Below are positions 20,591-28,347 of a DNA stretch of 64,000 nucleotides, piece after piece (the stretch's first letter is position 1; each line of letters begins with the position of its first letter). The notes beneath the pieces were generated by a model. The model worked only from the letters and a program-made list of their open reading frames with translations, was not told the DNA's origin and made no database searches. Both the position numbers and the translations under genes were made by a program. This DNA comes from Deltaproteobacteria bacterium (GTDB taxonomy: Bacteria > Myxococcota_A > UBA796 > GCA-2862545). The stretch lies in contig REDI01000080.1 of assembly GCA_007693595.1 (NCBI GenBank), forward strand, positions 124,001 to 188,000. Direction: 5' to 3'.

Positions 20591-22251
20591 TACTCGAAGA
20601 CGAAGGGGAAGGTGATGGTGGTCCCCTTCTGGGATGGCGGGAAGGTGATGCCGCGAATCGCCTTGATCAAGCAGGCTTCGAGCGCGCCTCCCGCGTAGCG
20701 GCCCTGCTTGACGCTGATGTCGGTGGCGTCGCCGTTGGGCTTGATGGTGAAGGGCACGTCGATACGGTTCGGCAGCTTCCCTTCGGCACGATTATAATCG
20801 AAGAAGCACCGCTTCACGTTCTTGTTGGACTTCACCATGACGTCGATGGCCTGCGGGGGTGGGCGCTCGGGCAGGTTGGACCGCGCCGGGGGCGGTGGGT
20901 CCGAGGCGATCAGGTCCAGATCGTCGGGGAGCTCCTTCTCGTCGATGGGGGGCGGGGGGGGCTCGCGCCGAGGCGGGGGGGGCTCGCTCGTCCGATCTTC
21001 GATGATGCGCGGGGCGGGCGCGGAGCTGGTGCTGCGCGGCGGGGGCTCGGTGCTGCGCGATGCGACTCGGGTGGGGGTCGGAGCGGGTGCGGAGGTGGCC
21101 TTGGCGGTGGTGGTCGTGCGGGTTGGGGCCGAGGTAGACGGCTTGGGCTTGGGCGTGGACGCGGCCTTCGCCTCGGCGGCGTCTTCGGCTTGGTCGTCCT
21201 CGTCGATCTCGGGTTCGGGGTCTTTGGCCCCGTCAGCGTCCGTCTCGGCGTCGGCGACGGGCTCGCGCAGGTCACCGAGGGTCGGGGGGGGCTCTTCGTA
21301 GCCGTTCGCGACAAGACCTGAGAGGGAGTCGGAGAAGGTGCTCGCGCCGTCGACGCCGACTCGCACGGTGGCTGGGACGCCGCCTGCGATGAGCCCAAGC
21401 AGCACGGCGACCAGGATGGAGGTGACTTTCCAGGCGGGTCGCCGGCCGCGCCCGCTCGTGAGCAGGAGCAGGAAGGCGGCGAGTAGGCCGCTGACCGCCA
21501 GGGTTGTGCCGAGCCACGCGCCGATCATGACGAGCCAGTAAAACCCGCTCTCGTCGAGCACAGCGTCGATACCTAAGATGACCACACCCAGGGTCGCGAT
21601 CACGACCGCCGCGAGCACCAGACCCATGTCTGTGCCGGGATCATGTTTTTTTGGCGCAGACTTTCGCTTGGCGGGCGCGGGGGTGCCTCGGTCGCTGGAG
21701 GGGCTGATGGCGTCGACGGGCAGCGGGGTGCCGCTGTCGAGCTCAGGCTCGCGCGGGACGGGGGTAGGGGCCTGCGAAGGGGTCGCCGCTCCGCCGTGAG
21801 CTGGGACCCGCTCTGTCATGGCGTTGCGATCGGGTGGGGCGGAGACCGCCGCGCTCGCGCCGACCCGTGGGCCCGCGCTGACGCGCGGGGAGGGGCTCGG
21901 GGTGCGCTGCTGCGGGTTGGGTCGGATCTCGTTGCGGATCCACCGGGTCTCGTCGGCGGAGGGGCGGCTGCCCACGGGCATGGTCTTTTCTTCGTTCGCT
22001 TCGGCGAGGGCTGAGTCTTTGAAGAAGGGTTGCGTGGTCGAGCCCGAGGAGTCGTCACGCGCGGGGGGAGGAGCGGGGGTTGGAGGGACCGCCGTGACCA
22101 GGGTTCGCTCGTCGGGATCGGCGCCGCGGCGAGGCCGAGGGATCAGCATGCGGTGGCCGCACTGCCTACAGGTGGCCTTGTTGACCGGCTTCACGAGCTT
22201 TTCGTCGGGGATTTTATACATGGCCCCGCAGTTATCGCAAACCACCTTCAT
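20590..22251 (-). CDS. Zinc-ribbon, single-TM, Pro-rich protein with AgmX/PglI C-terminus
   Basis: 553 residues. An MJ0042-type zinc ribbon (CDNCGAMY and CRQCGHRM, Cys at 5, 8, 28 and 31) sits at the N-terminus. A Pro/Ser/Thr linker follows (about 40-200), then four hydrophobic segments at about 215-315. A long Pro/Glu/Thr-rich stretch (about 320-460) and a TonB-like C-terminal domain (about 465-553) with an IKPNGDATDISVKQG core complete it. This is the architecture of myxobacterial AgmX/PglI-type proteins, linked to gliding motility and envelope-spanning work in Myxococcus. The long linker could cross the periplasm. It has its own promoter at 22289-22317 and a GAGGG ribosome site. Confidence 0.8.
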   Translation of the reverse strand: MKVVCDNCGAMYKIPDEKLVKPVNKATCRQCGHRMLIPRPRRGADPDERTLVTAVPPTPAPPPARDDSSGSTTQPFFKDSALAEANEEKTMPVGSRPSADETRWIRNEIRPNPQQRTPSPSPRVSAGPRVGASAAVSAPPDRNAMTERVPAHGGAATPSQAPTPVPREPELDSGTPLPVDAISPSSDRGTPAPAKRKSAPKKHDPGTDMGLVLAAVVIATLGVVILGIDAVLDESGFYWLVMIGAWLGTTLAVSGLLAAFLLLLTSGRGRRPAWKVTSILVAVLLGLIAGGVPATVRVGVDGASTFSDSLSGLVANGYEEPPPTLGDLREPVADAETDADGAKDPEPEIDEDDQAEDAAEAKAASTPKPKPSTSAPTRTTTTAKATSAPAPTPTRVASRSTEPPPRSTSSAPAPRIIEDRTSEPPPPRREPPPPPIDEKELPDDLDLIASDPPPPARSNLPERPPPQAIDVMVKSNKNVKRCFFDYNRAEGKLPNRIDVPFTIKPNGDATDISVKQGRYAGGALEACLIKAIRGITFPPSQKGTTITFPFVFE

Positions 22252-22288
22252 GGGATACCCTCAGCGCGCGCAACATCGCGAGTGCATA

Positions 22289-22317
22289 CTTACATCACGT
22301 CTGCGTCGGTTCGTCAA
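22289..22317 (-). promoter_or_regulatory. Sigma-70-type promoter for the AgmX-like gene
   Basis: On the minus strand TTGACG (22312-22317) and TGTAAG (22289-22294) are separated by exactly 17 bases, 5/6 and 4/6 matches to consensus. The expected start of transcription is about 30 bases before the ATG at 22251. In this very GC-rich window it is the best consensus match I found. Confidence 0.55.
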
Positions 22318-22402
22318 GGGAACGCGCGCCATCCCCGGACCTTACACGGACACGGTGCGGCTCTTTGGCGATGAACGCGAGGCGGTCCATCCAGGGAGCG
22401 GC

Positions 22403-23566
22403 TCAGCGGACGACCCGGACTTGGAGCTGCCAGGCCTCTTTGGGAGGCTGTAGCGTCTGGCCGTAGAGGATGCCGGCGGTGGTCAGGCCCGCGGCGACGA
22501 GTCCGAGGGTGACGCCCAGGGCGATGGCTCCGCCTCGCTTTCGCTTCTCGGGAGGAGGGGGCTCGTCGGGGATGGTCGGGTGGGGTTGCCCGAGGGCAGC
22601 TGCGACCAGAGGGCGCGCCAAGGACTCATACTTGGGATCGCCCAGTCGCGGCGCCTGGAAGGGTCCTGGCTGGACGACGGTGGTGATCGGGTTGCCCTGC
22701 GGATCGTAGAGGCTGAGGGAGAGATCGCCTCGGGGCTGGACCAGGCCGTGGATCAGGCGGTCGGCTTGCAGGTCGTCGCCCAGCTTTTGGGCTCCGCTGC
22801 GCGAGAGTCGTCGTGGCGGTCGGTCGAAGAGGCTCACTTCGACCTCGCGGGCCAGCTCGCGCAGATCGGCGTCGATCGCGTCGGGGTGCACGTCGAGGTA
22901 GTCGGGGACGAGCCGCAGGGCCAGGGCGAGGACCTCGGCGGCTTCGGAGCGCTTCCCGGTCTCGAGCCACGCCTTGGCCAGCGCGAAGGCGGAGTCTGCC
23001 ATCTCTTCGCGCCGGGCCACGGCCGAGCCCGCGCGGTCGTGGGCCGCGACCGCCTCTTCGAGGAAGGAGATGCCGATGTCGGGGTCCCCCTCGGCGAGCA
23101 GGAGCACCCCCTCGGTCATCGCGTCGCGAGCCTCGAGCAAGGAGCGCTGGTTGCCTTCGGTGAGCCGGTTGACCAGCTCCGATCCGCTCACCACCGAGAG
23201 CTGAGGCTCGACCGCCATCGCCTCCGCCAAGCCTCGGACGAAGACCTCGAGGTCGCGAAAGGAGGTGCCGGGCACGCCGTCGAGGGGGACGATCGCCACC
23301 ACGGTCGGAGGATCGTCGAGTCGGGACTCGGCCTGCGTGGCCTCGTCGGTCACGGTGGGCGCGTCGGGCTGGGCGTCGCGCGCGGGATCTTGGAGCGACT
23401 CAGGAGTGGCCTCGTCGTCTTCGTCGTCTTCGTCGTCGCCGAAGAGCAGATCGAAGTCCTCGTCGTCGTCGAGGTCGAGGATCGGCGCGGGGTCCGGCTC
23501 GTCGGGCTCCGACGCGAGCGCGGAGGCGGAGCAAAGCCACAGCAGGGGCAGGAGGATCCAGGTCAC
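22403..23566 (-). CDS. Secreted/anchored acidic protein with TPR-like region
   Basis: About 387 residues. Signal peptide (MTWILLPLLWLCSASALA), then a very acidic Asp/Glu run (about 25-50), a CsgG/TolB-like segment beginning VVAIVPLDGVPG (about 90), helical repeats (about 130-230), and near the C-terminus a basic KRKRGG followed by one TM helix (about 345-367). It resembles the unnamed periplasmic TPR proteins common in myxobacteria; the function is unknown. The GTG at 23566 overlaps the kinase stop (GTGA) and gives a clean signal peptide. The frame upstream of that is a shadow over the kinase gene. Confidence 0.7.
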   Translation of the reverse strand: MTWILLPLLWLCSASALASEPDEPDPAPILDLDDDEDFDLLFGDDEDDEDDEATPESLQDPARDAQPDAPTVTDEATQAESRLDDPPTVVAIVPLDGVPGTSFRDLEVFVRGLAEAMAVEPQLSVVSGSELVNRLTEGNQRSLLEARDAMTEGVLLLAEGDPDIGISFLEEAVAAHDRAGSAVARREEMADSAFALAKAWLETGKRSEAAEVLALALRLVPDYLDVHPDAIDADLRELAREVEVSLFDRPPRRLSRSGAQKLGDDLQADRLIHGLVQPRGDLSLSLYDPQGNPITTVVQPGPFQAPRLGDPKYESLARPLVAAALGQPHPTIPDEPPPPEKRKRGGAIALGVTLGLVAAGLTTAGILYGQTLQPPKEAWQLQVRVVR

Positions 23567-24174
23567 AAGTGGTTCTCGATGGCTTTGTGAAAGGCGATGC
23601 GATCGACGAGATCGGTCAGGTAGTCCTGGCTCTGTGTATCCCATGTCAGCACGGGTGACCGATCCCAGGTCTCGATCCAGTCTTCGTAGAGGTGGTTGAG
23701 GGTTCTCAGGTATCGCGCCGGGATGTCCTGTTCCGCGGGTCTTCCCCGCGCTCGGATGCGACGTCGGATCGCGCGGACCCCGCACCGTAGGTAGAGCAGC
23801 AGCGTGGGGGGCTCCAGGTCTTGCTGCAAGGCCTGGTATAGCTCTTGGTAGGTCCGCCAGTCTCGGGGGCTCATGCGGCGGGAGCGGTGAAGGTACGCGG
23901 CGAAGATCTCGGCGTCCTCGTAGATGGTGCGGTCTTGCACCAGCGGCTGGCCTCGACGCTCCAGCTCCTTGTGAAGCCGGAACTTGTGCGAGAGGAACCA
24001 GACCTGACTGTGAAAGGCCCACCCTCGCATGTCGGCGTAGAAGTCCTCGAGGTAGGGATTGTCGGCGAAGGGCTCGTAGATCGGCACCAGGTCGTACTGC
24101 TCCGCTAAGTAGTTGACCAGTGAGGACTTTCCTACCCCGATATTCCCTGCGACGGCGATGTAAGGCTTGCGCAT
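23563..24174 (-). CDS. Deoxynucleoside kinase family protein
   Basis: Phosphorylates deoxynucleosides (dAK/dGK-type) in nucleotide salvage. About 203 residues. P-loop GNIGVGKSS near 11-19, the DR(S/T)-type motif QDRTIYED in the middle, and the Arg-rich lid RRRIRARGR near 150 are all present. The length fits bacterial dNK. Start ATG 24174 (MRKPYIAVAGN); a GTG at 24183 overlaps the stop of the ceramidase-like gene and would add three residues. It sits between two envelope genes, which is an odd place for a salvage enzyme. The substrate cannot be told from sequence. Confidence 0.87.
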   Translation of the reverse strand: MRKPYIAVAGNIGVGKSSLVNYLAEQYDLVPIYEPFADNPYLEDFYADMRGWAFHSQVWFLSHKFRLHKELERRGQPLVQDRTIYEDAEIFAAYLHRSRRMSPRDWRTYQELYQALQQDLEPPTLLLYLRCGVRAIRRRIRARGRPAEQDIPARYLRTLNHLYEDWIETWDRSPVLTWDTQSQDYLTDLVDRIAFHKAIENHL

Positions 24175-24179
24175 CGCGC

Positions 24180-26669
24180 TCACCGAGGCTCGAGGAGGCC
24201 CGCGTTTCCATAGGCATCTTCGATATAGACGGCGCCGGTCACGTCGAGCGGGACGAAGGTCCGGCTCCCGACCCGCGTGATCCCTTCGGGGTGGACCTCG
24301 TCGTCGCCGATCCAGACGCGCAGCGGGCCGGTCAGGGGGTTGTGGCCTCGGGCCTCGCCGTCGTCGTGGATCATGCGGTAGCCGCGCGACGGGCCGGGCA
24401 AGGACGCGAGCACCCCCCCTTCGGTGGCATCGATCTGAAGGGCCGCGGGAACGATCTCGAAGCTTGGGGAGGTGAGATCGTAGGGCTCGGTGGTAAAGGG
24501 CCAGACCTCCTCGTCGCCGGTGAAGTGGTGGCCGTCAACCTTGAAACGGTAGGTTCCAAGGGGAAGGCCCGCCTTGTCGGAGACGTGGTCGACCGCCTGC
24601 CACACGATCCACCATCTGTGCGTTTGAAGGGCGGTGACTGGGAAGAGGGGGTCGGGGGTCCAAGTCATCAGCAGGTCGTGGAAGGCGTCGGTGATCGGCC
24701 GGCCCGACCGGGTGGTCGCGGGCACCCAGTCTTCGCCGTCGAGGCGCTGCAAGGTGACGGTAGGCAGATCGACGCGGGCGTCTCCTCCCTGCCACGCGAA
24801 CTGCACCAGGCCTTGCACCCGCGGGACCTCGGCTGGAATGTCGAGATCGACCTCGAAGTCGTCGGGGGTCCACAGGGGTGGCTCCGGGGCTTCGGTGAGG
24901 GCCGTGCCTGCCGAGGGGGTCCGATCGGGGCTGAGGGGGACTTTCGGGCGGTCGGGGTAGCGGGTGGGCGCGAAGGCCGAGCCGACGCCTGGTCGGCCGT
25001 GAAGGCCATTACCAAGGTATTCAGCGCTCATGTCGAGTACCCCCTCCATGATGTGCTCGCCTTGGAGCGGGCCCCAGACGTTGATGTTCGGCTCATAGCC
25101 GCCCAAGAGCCAGTCTTCGGGGATCATGAGGTAGCCCTCGTGATCCTGGGCGTAGCCCACGAGCAGGGCGTGGGGATGGTCGAGCTCCGCGTGGGCTCTA
25201 CGGCGGAACTGCTCGCCGTAGGTCCCGGTGGGTTCCCCGGGAAAGAAGCCGACGTACAGTGGCTCGCTCCGTTCTTCGCCCGAGGGCGTGAGGGTGGGCA
25301 GAGGGCCGAGGAGCGAGGCGGTGGTGCCCGCCTTGAGGGTCTCGGGGAGCGGCAGGGGGATCTCGCCTTCGTCGATGTTGAACACGGCATAGAGGATGCG
25401 ACTCACCAGCTCCACGTCCATGCACGCGGAGTAGGGGAAGACCTCGCTGCCGATGTTGCCCGCGGGGATCAGCGGGGCGTCGGATCCGCAGAACGCCGCA
25501 CCGTACGGCGCGTTGAACTCATCGATCGGAGAGATGATGTCGCCGTTCTCGTCGTAGATCTGCTCGTCGGGCATGGGGTTGTCGGTCAGCGGCGCGTAGT
25601 GCCAGTCGACCGTGCCGTTGCGCGTCACCCGGATCTGAGAATGAAACTGCGGGATGTGTCGAGATACGGTCTCGATGGTGATCGGGGCGTCGCTGGTGGG
25701 GGTGGCGTCCCAGAGGTCGACGATCGCGTCCACGGCGCGCTCTCCGATGGACTCCAGGCGAGCCAGTCGAGCGCCCCGCCCGCCGGGTGAGGCGTCGCCT
25801 CCAGACCCTTGGAGGTGCATCGCGACCACCGGCTCGGGAAAGGCGTCTTGGACGGCGACTTCGACGTGGCCCGGTGCATCGGTCGAGATCATGGGGCTGG
25901 ACTGCCCGACCACGGTGCCGTGGATGCCGAAGGTGAAGGCGAAGGCCATGGGGGTGCCGTCGAGACGATCGATCCGCAGCATGTGGAGGTAGGGATCCTT
26001 GCCGTAGCCGGGCTCCGCATCGTCCCAGATCTGGAGGTCGTCGTTCTCGGATCGACGATCCCGGTAGACCCGATCGTCGGGGTCCCAGTCCTTGGCCCAC
26101 CCGCTACCGATCTGGACTTCTTCTCGGCTGTTCCAGGCCCGCTCGGCGACCTCGACGGTCTCGTCGAGTAGGCGGGCGTAGATCTCGGGGTGGAAGCGGT
26201 CACCGCCCAGGTAGAAGTGGAACTGATCGGAGAAGGGGCCGTAGGACTGGTGGGTGTGGCTGGTGCTGATGGTGACGCGGCCTTCGAGGTCGAGGCCCAG
26301 GCGACTCCCAAGCTCTCGAGCGACGTCTTCGACGTAGTGGTCGTTGCTATAGATGAGATCGGCCTTGATCAGCACCAAGTGCTCGTCGTCGTTGTGGAGC
26401 CAGATCACCTTGAGGGTCGGTCGCGTCTGCACGCCCGCCGACGGTGCGAAGCCGGTGATGTAGTGGGTGCGACGAGGATCGGGACGCGAGGAGCTGCCCA
26501 GGAGAGTGGATCGCGCGGAGAAACCACCCAGGGGGGTGCCCACGGGGAGGTCGAGGGTGCGCTCGGCAGCCCCGGCGAGGGGGGCACCGGGCTGGACCTC
26601 GGGCCACGCGACTTCGACGGAGGAACAAGCGAGCATCAAGAGGGGGGCGAGGGGGCTCAAGCGGATCAC
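24180..26669 (-). CDS. Neutral/alkaline ceramidase-like lipoprotein
   Basis: 829 residues with a lipobox signal (LLMLAC, Cys15), so anchored in the envelope. The body follows the neutral/alkaline non-lysosomal ceramidase family, which cuts the amide of ceramide. GGFSAR lies near residue 48. STSHTHQSYGPF is the zinc-binding HTH segment, FGIHGTVVG and ISTDAPGH form the next metal/active block, and SGGDASPGG matches the GD(I/V/A)SP active-site loop. A beta-sandwich-like C-terminal part ends the chain, which is longer than most relatives (about 650-700). GTG 26669 has GGAG about 6 bases upstream. Activity on ceramide itself is an inference. Confidence 0.78.
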   Translation of the reverse strand: MIRLSPLAPLLMLACSSVEVAWPEVQPGAPLAGAAERTLDLPVGTPLGGFSARSTLLGSSSRPDPRRTHYITGFAPSAGVQTRPTLKVIWLHNDDEHLVLIKADLIYSNDHYVEDVARELGSRLGLDLEGRVTISTSHTHQSYGPFSDQFHFYLGGDRFHPEIYARLLDETVEVAERAWNSREEVQIGSGWAKDWDPDDRVYRDRRSENDDLQIWDDAEPGYGKDPYLHMLRIDRLDGTPMAFAFTFGIHGTVVGQSSPMISTDAPGHVEVAVQDAFPEPVVAMHLQGSGGDASPGGRGARLARLESIGERAVDAIVDLWDATPTSDAPITIETVSRHIPQFHSQIRVTRNGTVDWHYAPLTDNPMPDEQIYDENGDIISPIDEFNAPYGAAFCGSDAPLIPAGNIGSEVFPYSACMDVELVSRILYAVFNIDEGEIPLPLPETLKAGTTASLLGPLPTLTPSGEERSEPLYVGFFPGEPTGTYGEQFRRRAHAELDHPHALLVGYAQDHEGYLMIPEDWLLGGYEPNINVWGPLQGEHIMEGVLDMSAEYLGNGLHGRPGVGSAFAPTRYPDRPKVPLSPDRTPSAGTALTEAPEPPLWTPDDFEVDLDIPAEVPRVQGLVQFAWQGGDARVDLPTVTLQRLDGEDWVPATTRSGRPITDAFHDLLMTWTPDPLFPVTALQTHRWWIVWQAVDHVSDKAGLPLGTYRFKVDGHHFTGDEEVWPFTTEPYDLTSPSFEIVPAALQIDATEGGVLASLPGPSRGYRMIHDDGEARGHNPLTGPLRVWIGDDEVHPEGITRVGSRTFVPLDVTGAVYIEDAYGNAGLLEPR

Positions 26670-26766
26670 AGGCGCTCCAGGGGGGGCGGGCCCCTGTACT
26701 CTACGCCGCCCTCCCCTCGTCGTCGACGTGCTTGCCGTCCGCTCATCTGCGGGTGAGGTTGAGTCG

Positions 26767-27363
26767 ATGAAGCGCGCCCTGCCACTGTTGTGGCTCTCGG
26801 GTTGCTTGGGCACGCCACCGCAGCCCTGGCAGCCGAGCGGAGAGGTCTGCTCTGAGGCGCGTCGCCCCTTGGAGCTCGATGAGCTGACCCCGTGGGGAAC
26901 CTCACCCTCCGCGGTGCGGTCACGGCTCGGGGGCTCGGTGGACCTGACCGACTCCGAGGGCGAGCCGGTCTCGGCTTCGCTGGGCTTTCGGGGGGGCCCG
27001 GAGTGGCTCATCTTCGCGACCCTCGAGGAGCAGGTCGAGGTCGAGCCTCCCGCCTTCTGCGAGGATGGCATCGAGCTCCCAGCGCGGGTACGGCTGGGCC
27101 TGGGCGAGGTCGAGGTCGAGGTCCCAGGCGTGCTCCGCGCGGTCGGTCCCATGTCGCAGGTCCTCGGGGGTTTCGTCGGTCGGATCTCAACGTCAGAGCT
27201 TCCCTCCCTCGATCTCGAAGCCCCCGAGGCGGAGGTCTGGGGGTGGTGGGAGGCGGCCCACGGAGGGGCTGAGGTGCGCATCGAGGTGCGGCCTGTCGAG
27301 CCCGATGCCCCATCCTACGAGGCGGGTGAGGCGGTGATCGTGCTCCAGAGTGTCGGGCCCTGA
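26767..27363 (+). CDS. Lipoprotein of unknown function
   Basis: 198 residues. Signal with lipobox LSGC (Cys13), then a beta-rich mature domain with three further cysteines and many Glu, Val and Pro. No family recognised. ATG 26767 is chosen because it gives the lipoprotein signal; the frame is open further upstream over the ceramidase-like gene. It is divergent from that gene with 97 bases between start codons, so the two may share a control region, though I see no clear promoter there. Confidence 0.65.
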   Translation: MKRALPLLWLSGCLGTPPQPWQPSGEVCSEARRPLELDELTPWGTSPSAVRSRLGGSVDLTDSEGEPVSASLGFRGGPEWLIFATLEEQVEVEPPAFCEDGIELPARVRLGLGEVEVEVPGVLRAVGPMSQVLGGFVGRISTSELPSLDLEAPEAEVWGWWEAAHGGAEVRIEVRPVEPDAPSYEAGEAVIVLQSVGP

Positions 27364-27385
27364 CAGGGGACTTTCCGATCCGTCC

Positions 27386-27423
27386 TTGTACGATCGGCCC
27401 CGGTTCGGCTACAACGAGGGGCC
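27386..27423 (+). promoter_or_regulatory. Possible promoter and inverted repeat before the 27445 gene
   Basis: TTGTAC (27386-27391) and TACAAC (27410-27415) lie 18 bases apart, a weak sigma-70-like pair. CGGCCCC (27395-27401) and GGGGCCG (27417-27423) form a 7-base inverted repeat around the second element, as an operator or leader hairpin might. Both could be chance in GC-rich DNA. Confidence 0.25.
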
Positions 27424-27444
27424 GAGAAGCCAGGGAGCGCAGAG

Positions 27445-28347
27445 ATGAGGACGTTCGTAACACTTAGTTTTATCATGTTCGTCGCCTGTAATGGCTCGAG
27501 CGGCACCGACACCAGCACCGATACCGACGGGCCGGATGGCCCGATCGTCTTCGAAGATCTGATCAACACCACCTTTGAAGCCAGGGGTGACTTCTCTTGC
27601 TACACCGCCGGGGATCCCTGGCTCGTCCAACAGGTCGATGCCGAGAAGGTCGAGATCATCAGCGGCGGCGGCGAAGTCCTCGACTTCCAGAGCGACGACC
27701 CCGTCCCCGAGGCCACGGTGCAGGTCTGGCACGACAACGTGCCCGACGGTGCCCCCGACGACTTCGGCATGTCCAACCAGGATGGCCAAGTGAGCGTCGA
27801 CGTGCAGGTCTGCGCGCCCTTCACCTACAAGACCTTCACCAACCCCGATCTCGAAGCCACGATCGATACCTACCAGGCCCACTTCATCCTCGACCCCGCC
27901 GAGGCCGATCGGGCGGAGTTCCTCTCGGTCTCGATCACGACCTATCGCCTCATTCCTTCGGTCCTCGGGCTCTCGGTGCGTGATGGGCACGCGGTCATTG
28001 CGGGGCGGGCTTACGACTGTCAGCGCGAGCCCGTCGAGGGCGCCCAGGTGATCGTGCGCGACCGCGACACCGGCGAGATCCAGCAGGATCAGCGCGTCCG
28101 GTACTTTGTCGATGAGTTCCCCAACCGCGATCAGCCTCACACCTCGGACGACGGACTGTGGAACGTCATCGACGTCGCGACGGGTTTCTACACCGTCGAG
28201 ATGTGGATCAACGACGGCGAAGAGCTGGTGCTCATCGGGTCGACCGAGCTCGACATCGTGCCTGACAGCATCAACATCAGCAATACCTATGTCGGCTTTG
28301 GCGATGGCGTTCGCTACCCCGACAGCTGCCTGGTCGAAGGGGAATGA
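27445..28347 (+). CDS. Lipoprotein with carboxypeptidase-regulatory-like fold
   Basis: 300 residues. Lipobox FVAC (Cys15), a short Thr/Asp/Gly spacer, then two beta-sandwich-like modules. The second, from about residue 182 (VIAGRAYDCQREPVEGAQVIV), has the pattern of carboxypeptidase regulatory-like (CarboxypepD_reg) domains, which are beta-sandwiches found in surface proteins. Function unknown. The TGA overlaps the ATG of the next gene (28344-28347), so it is coupled to the large barrel protein and both probably act at the outer membrane. Confidence 0.7.
   Translation: MRTFVTLSFIMFVACNGSSGTDTSTDTDGPDGPIVFEDLINTTFEARGDFSCYTAGDPWLVQQVDAEKVEIISGGGEVLDFQSDDPVPEATVQVWHDNVPDGAPDDFGMSNQDGQVSVDVQVCAPFTYKTFTNPDLEATIDTYQAHFILDPAEADRAEFLSVSITTYRLIPSVLGLSVRDGHAVIAGRAYDCQREPVEGAQVIVRDRDTGEIQQDQRVRYFVDEFPNRDQPHTSDDGLWNVIDVATGFYTVEMWINDGEELVLIGSTELDIVPDSINISNTYVGFGDGVRYPDSCLVEGE

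Noticed and set aside
22252-22402. Possible tRNA or small RNA in the 151-base gap
   Set aside because: No cloverleaf or T-loop sequence; the region is explained by the promoter of the AgmX-like gene.
24120-25790. 556-codon open frame antisense to the ceramidase-like gene
   Set aside because: Val/Gly/Arg-rich composition with no recognisable motif, and the opposite strand encodes the conserved family.
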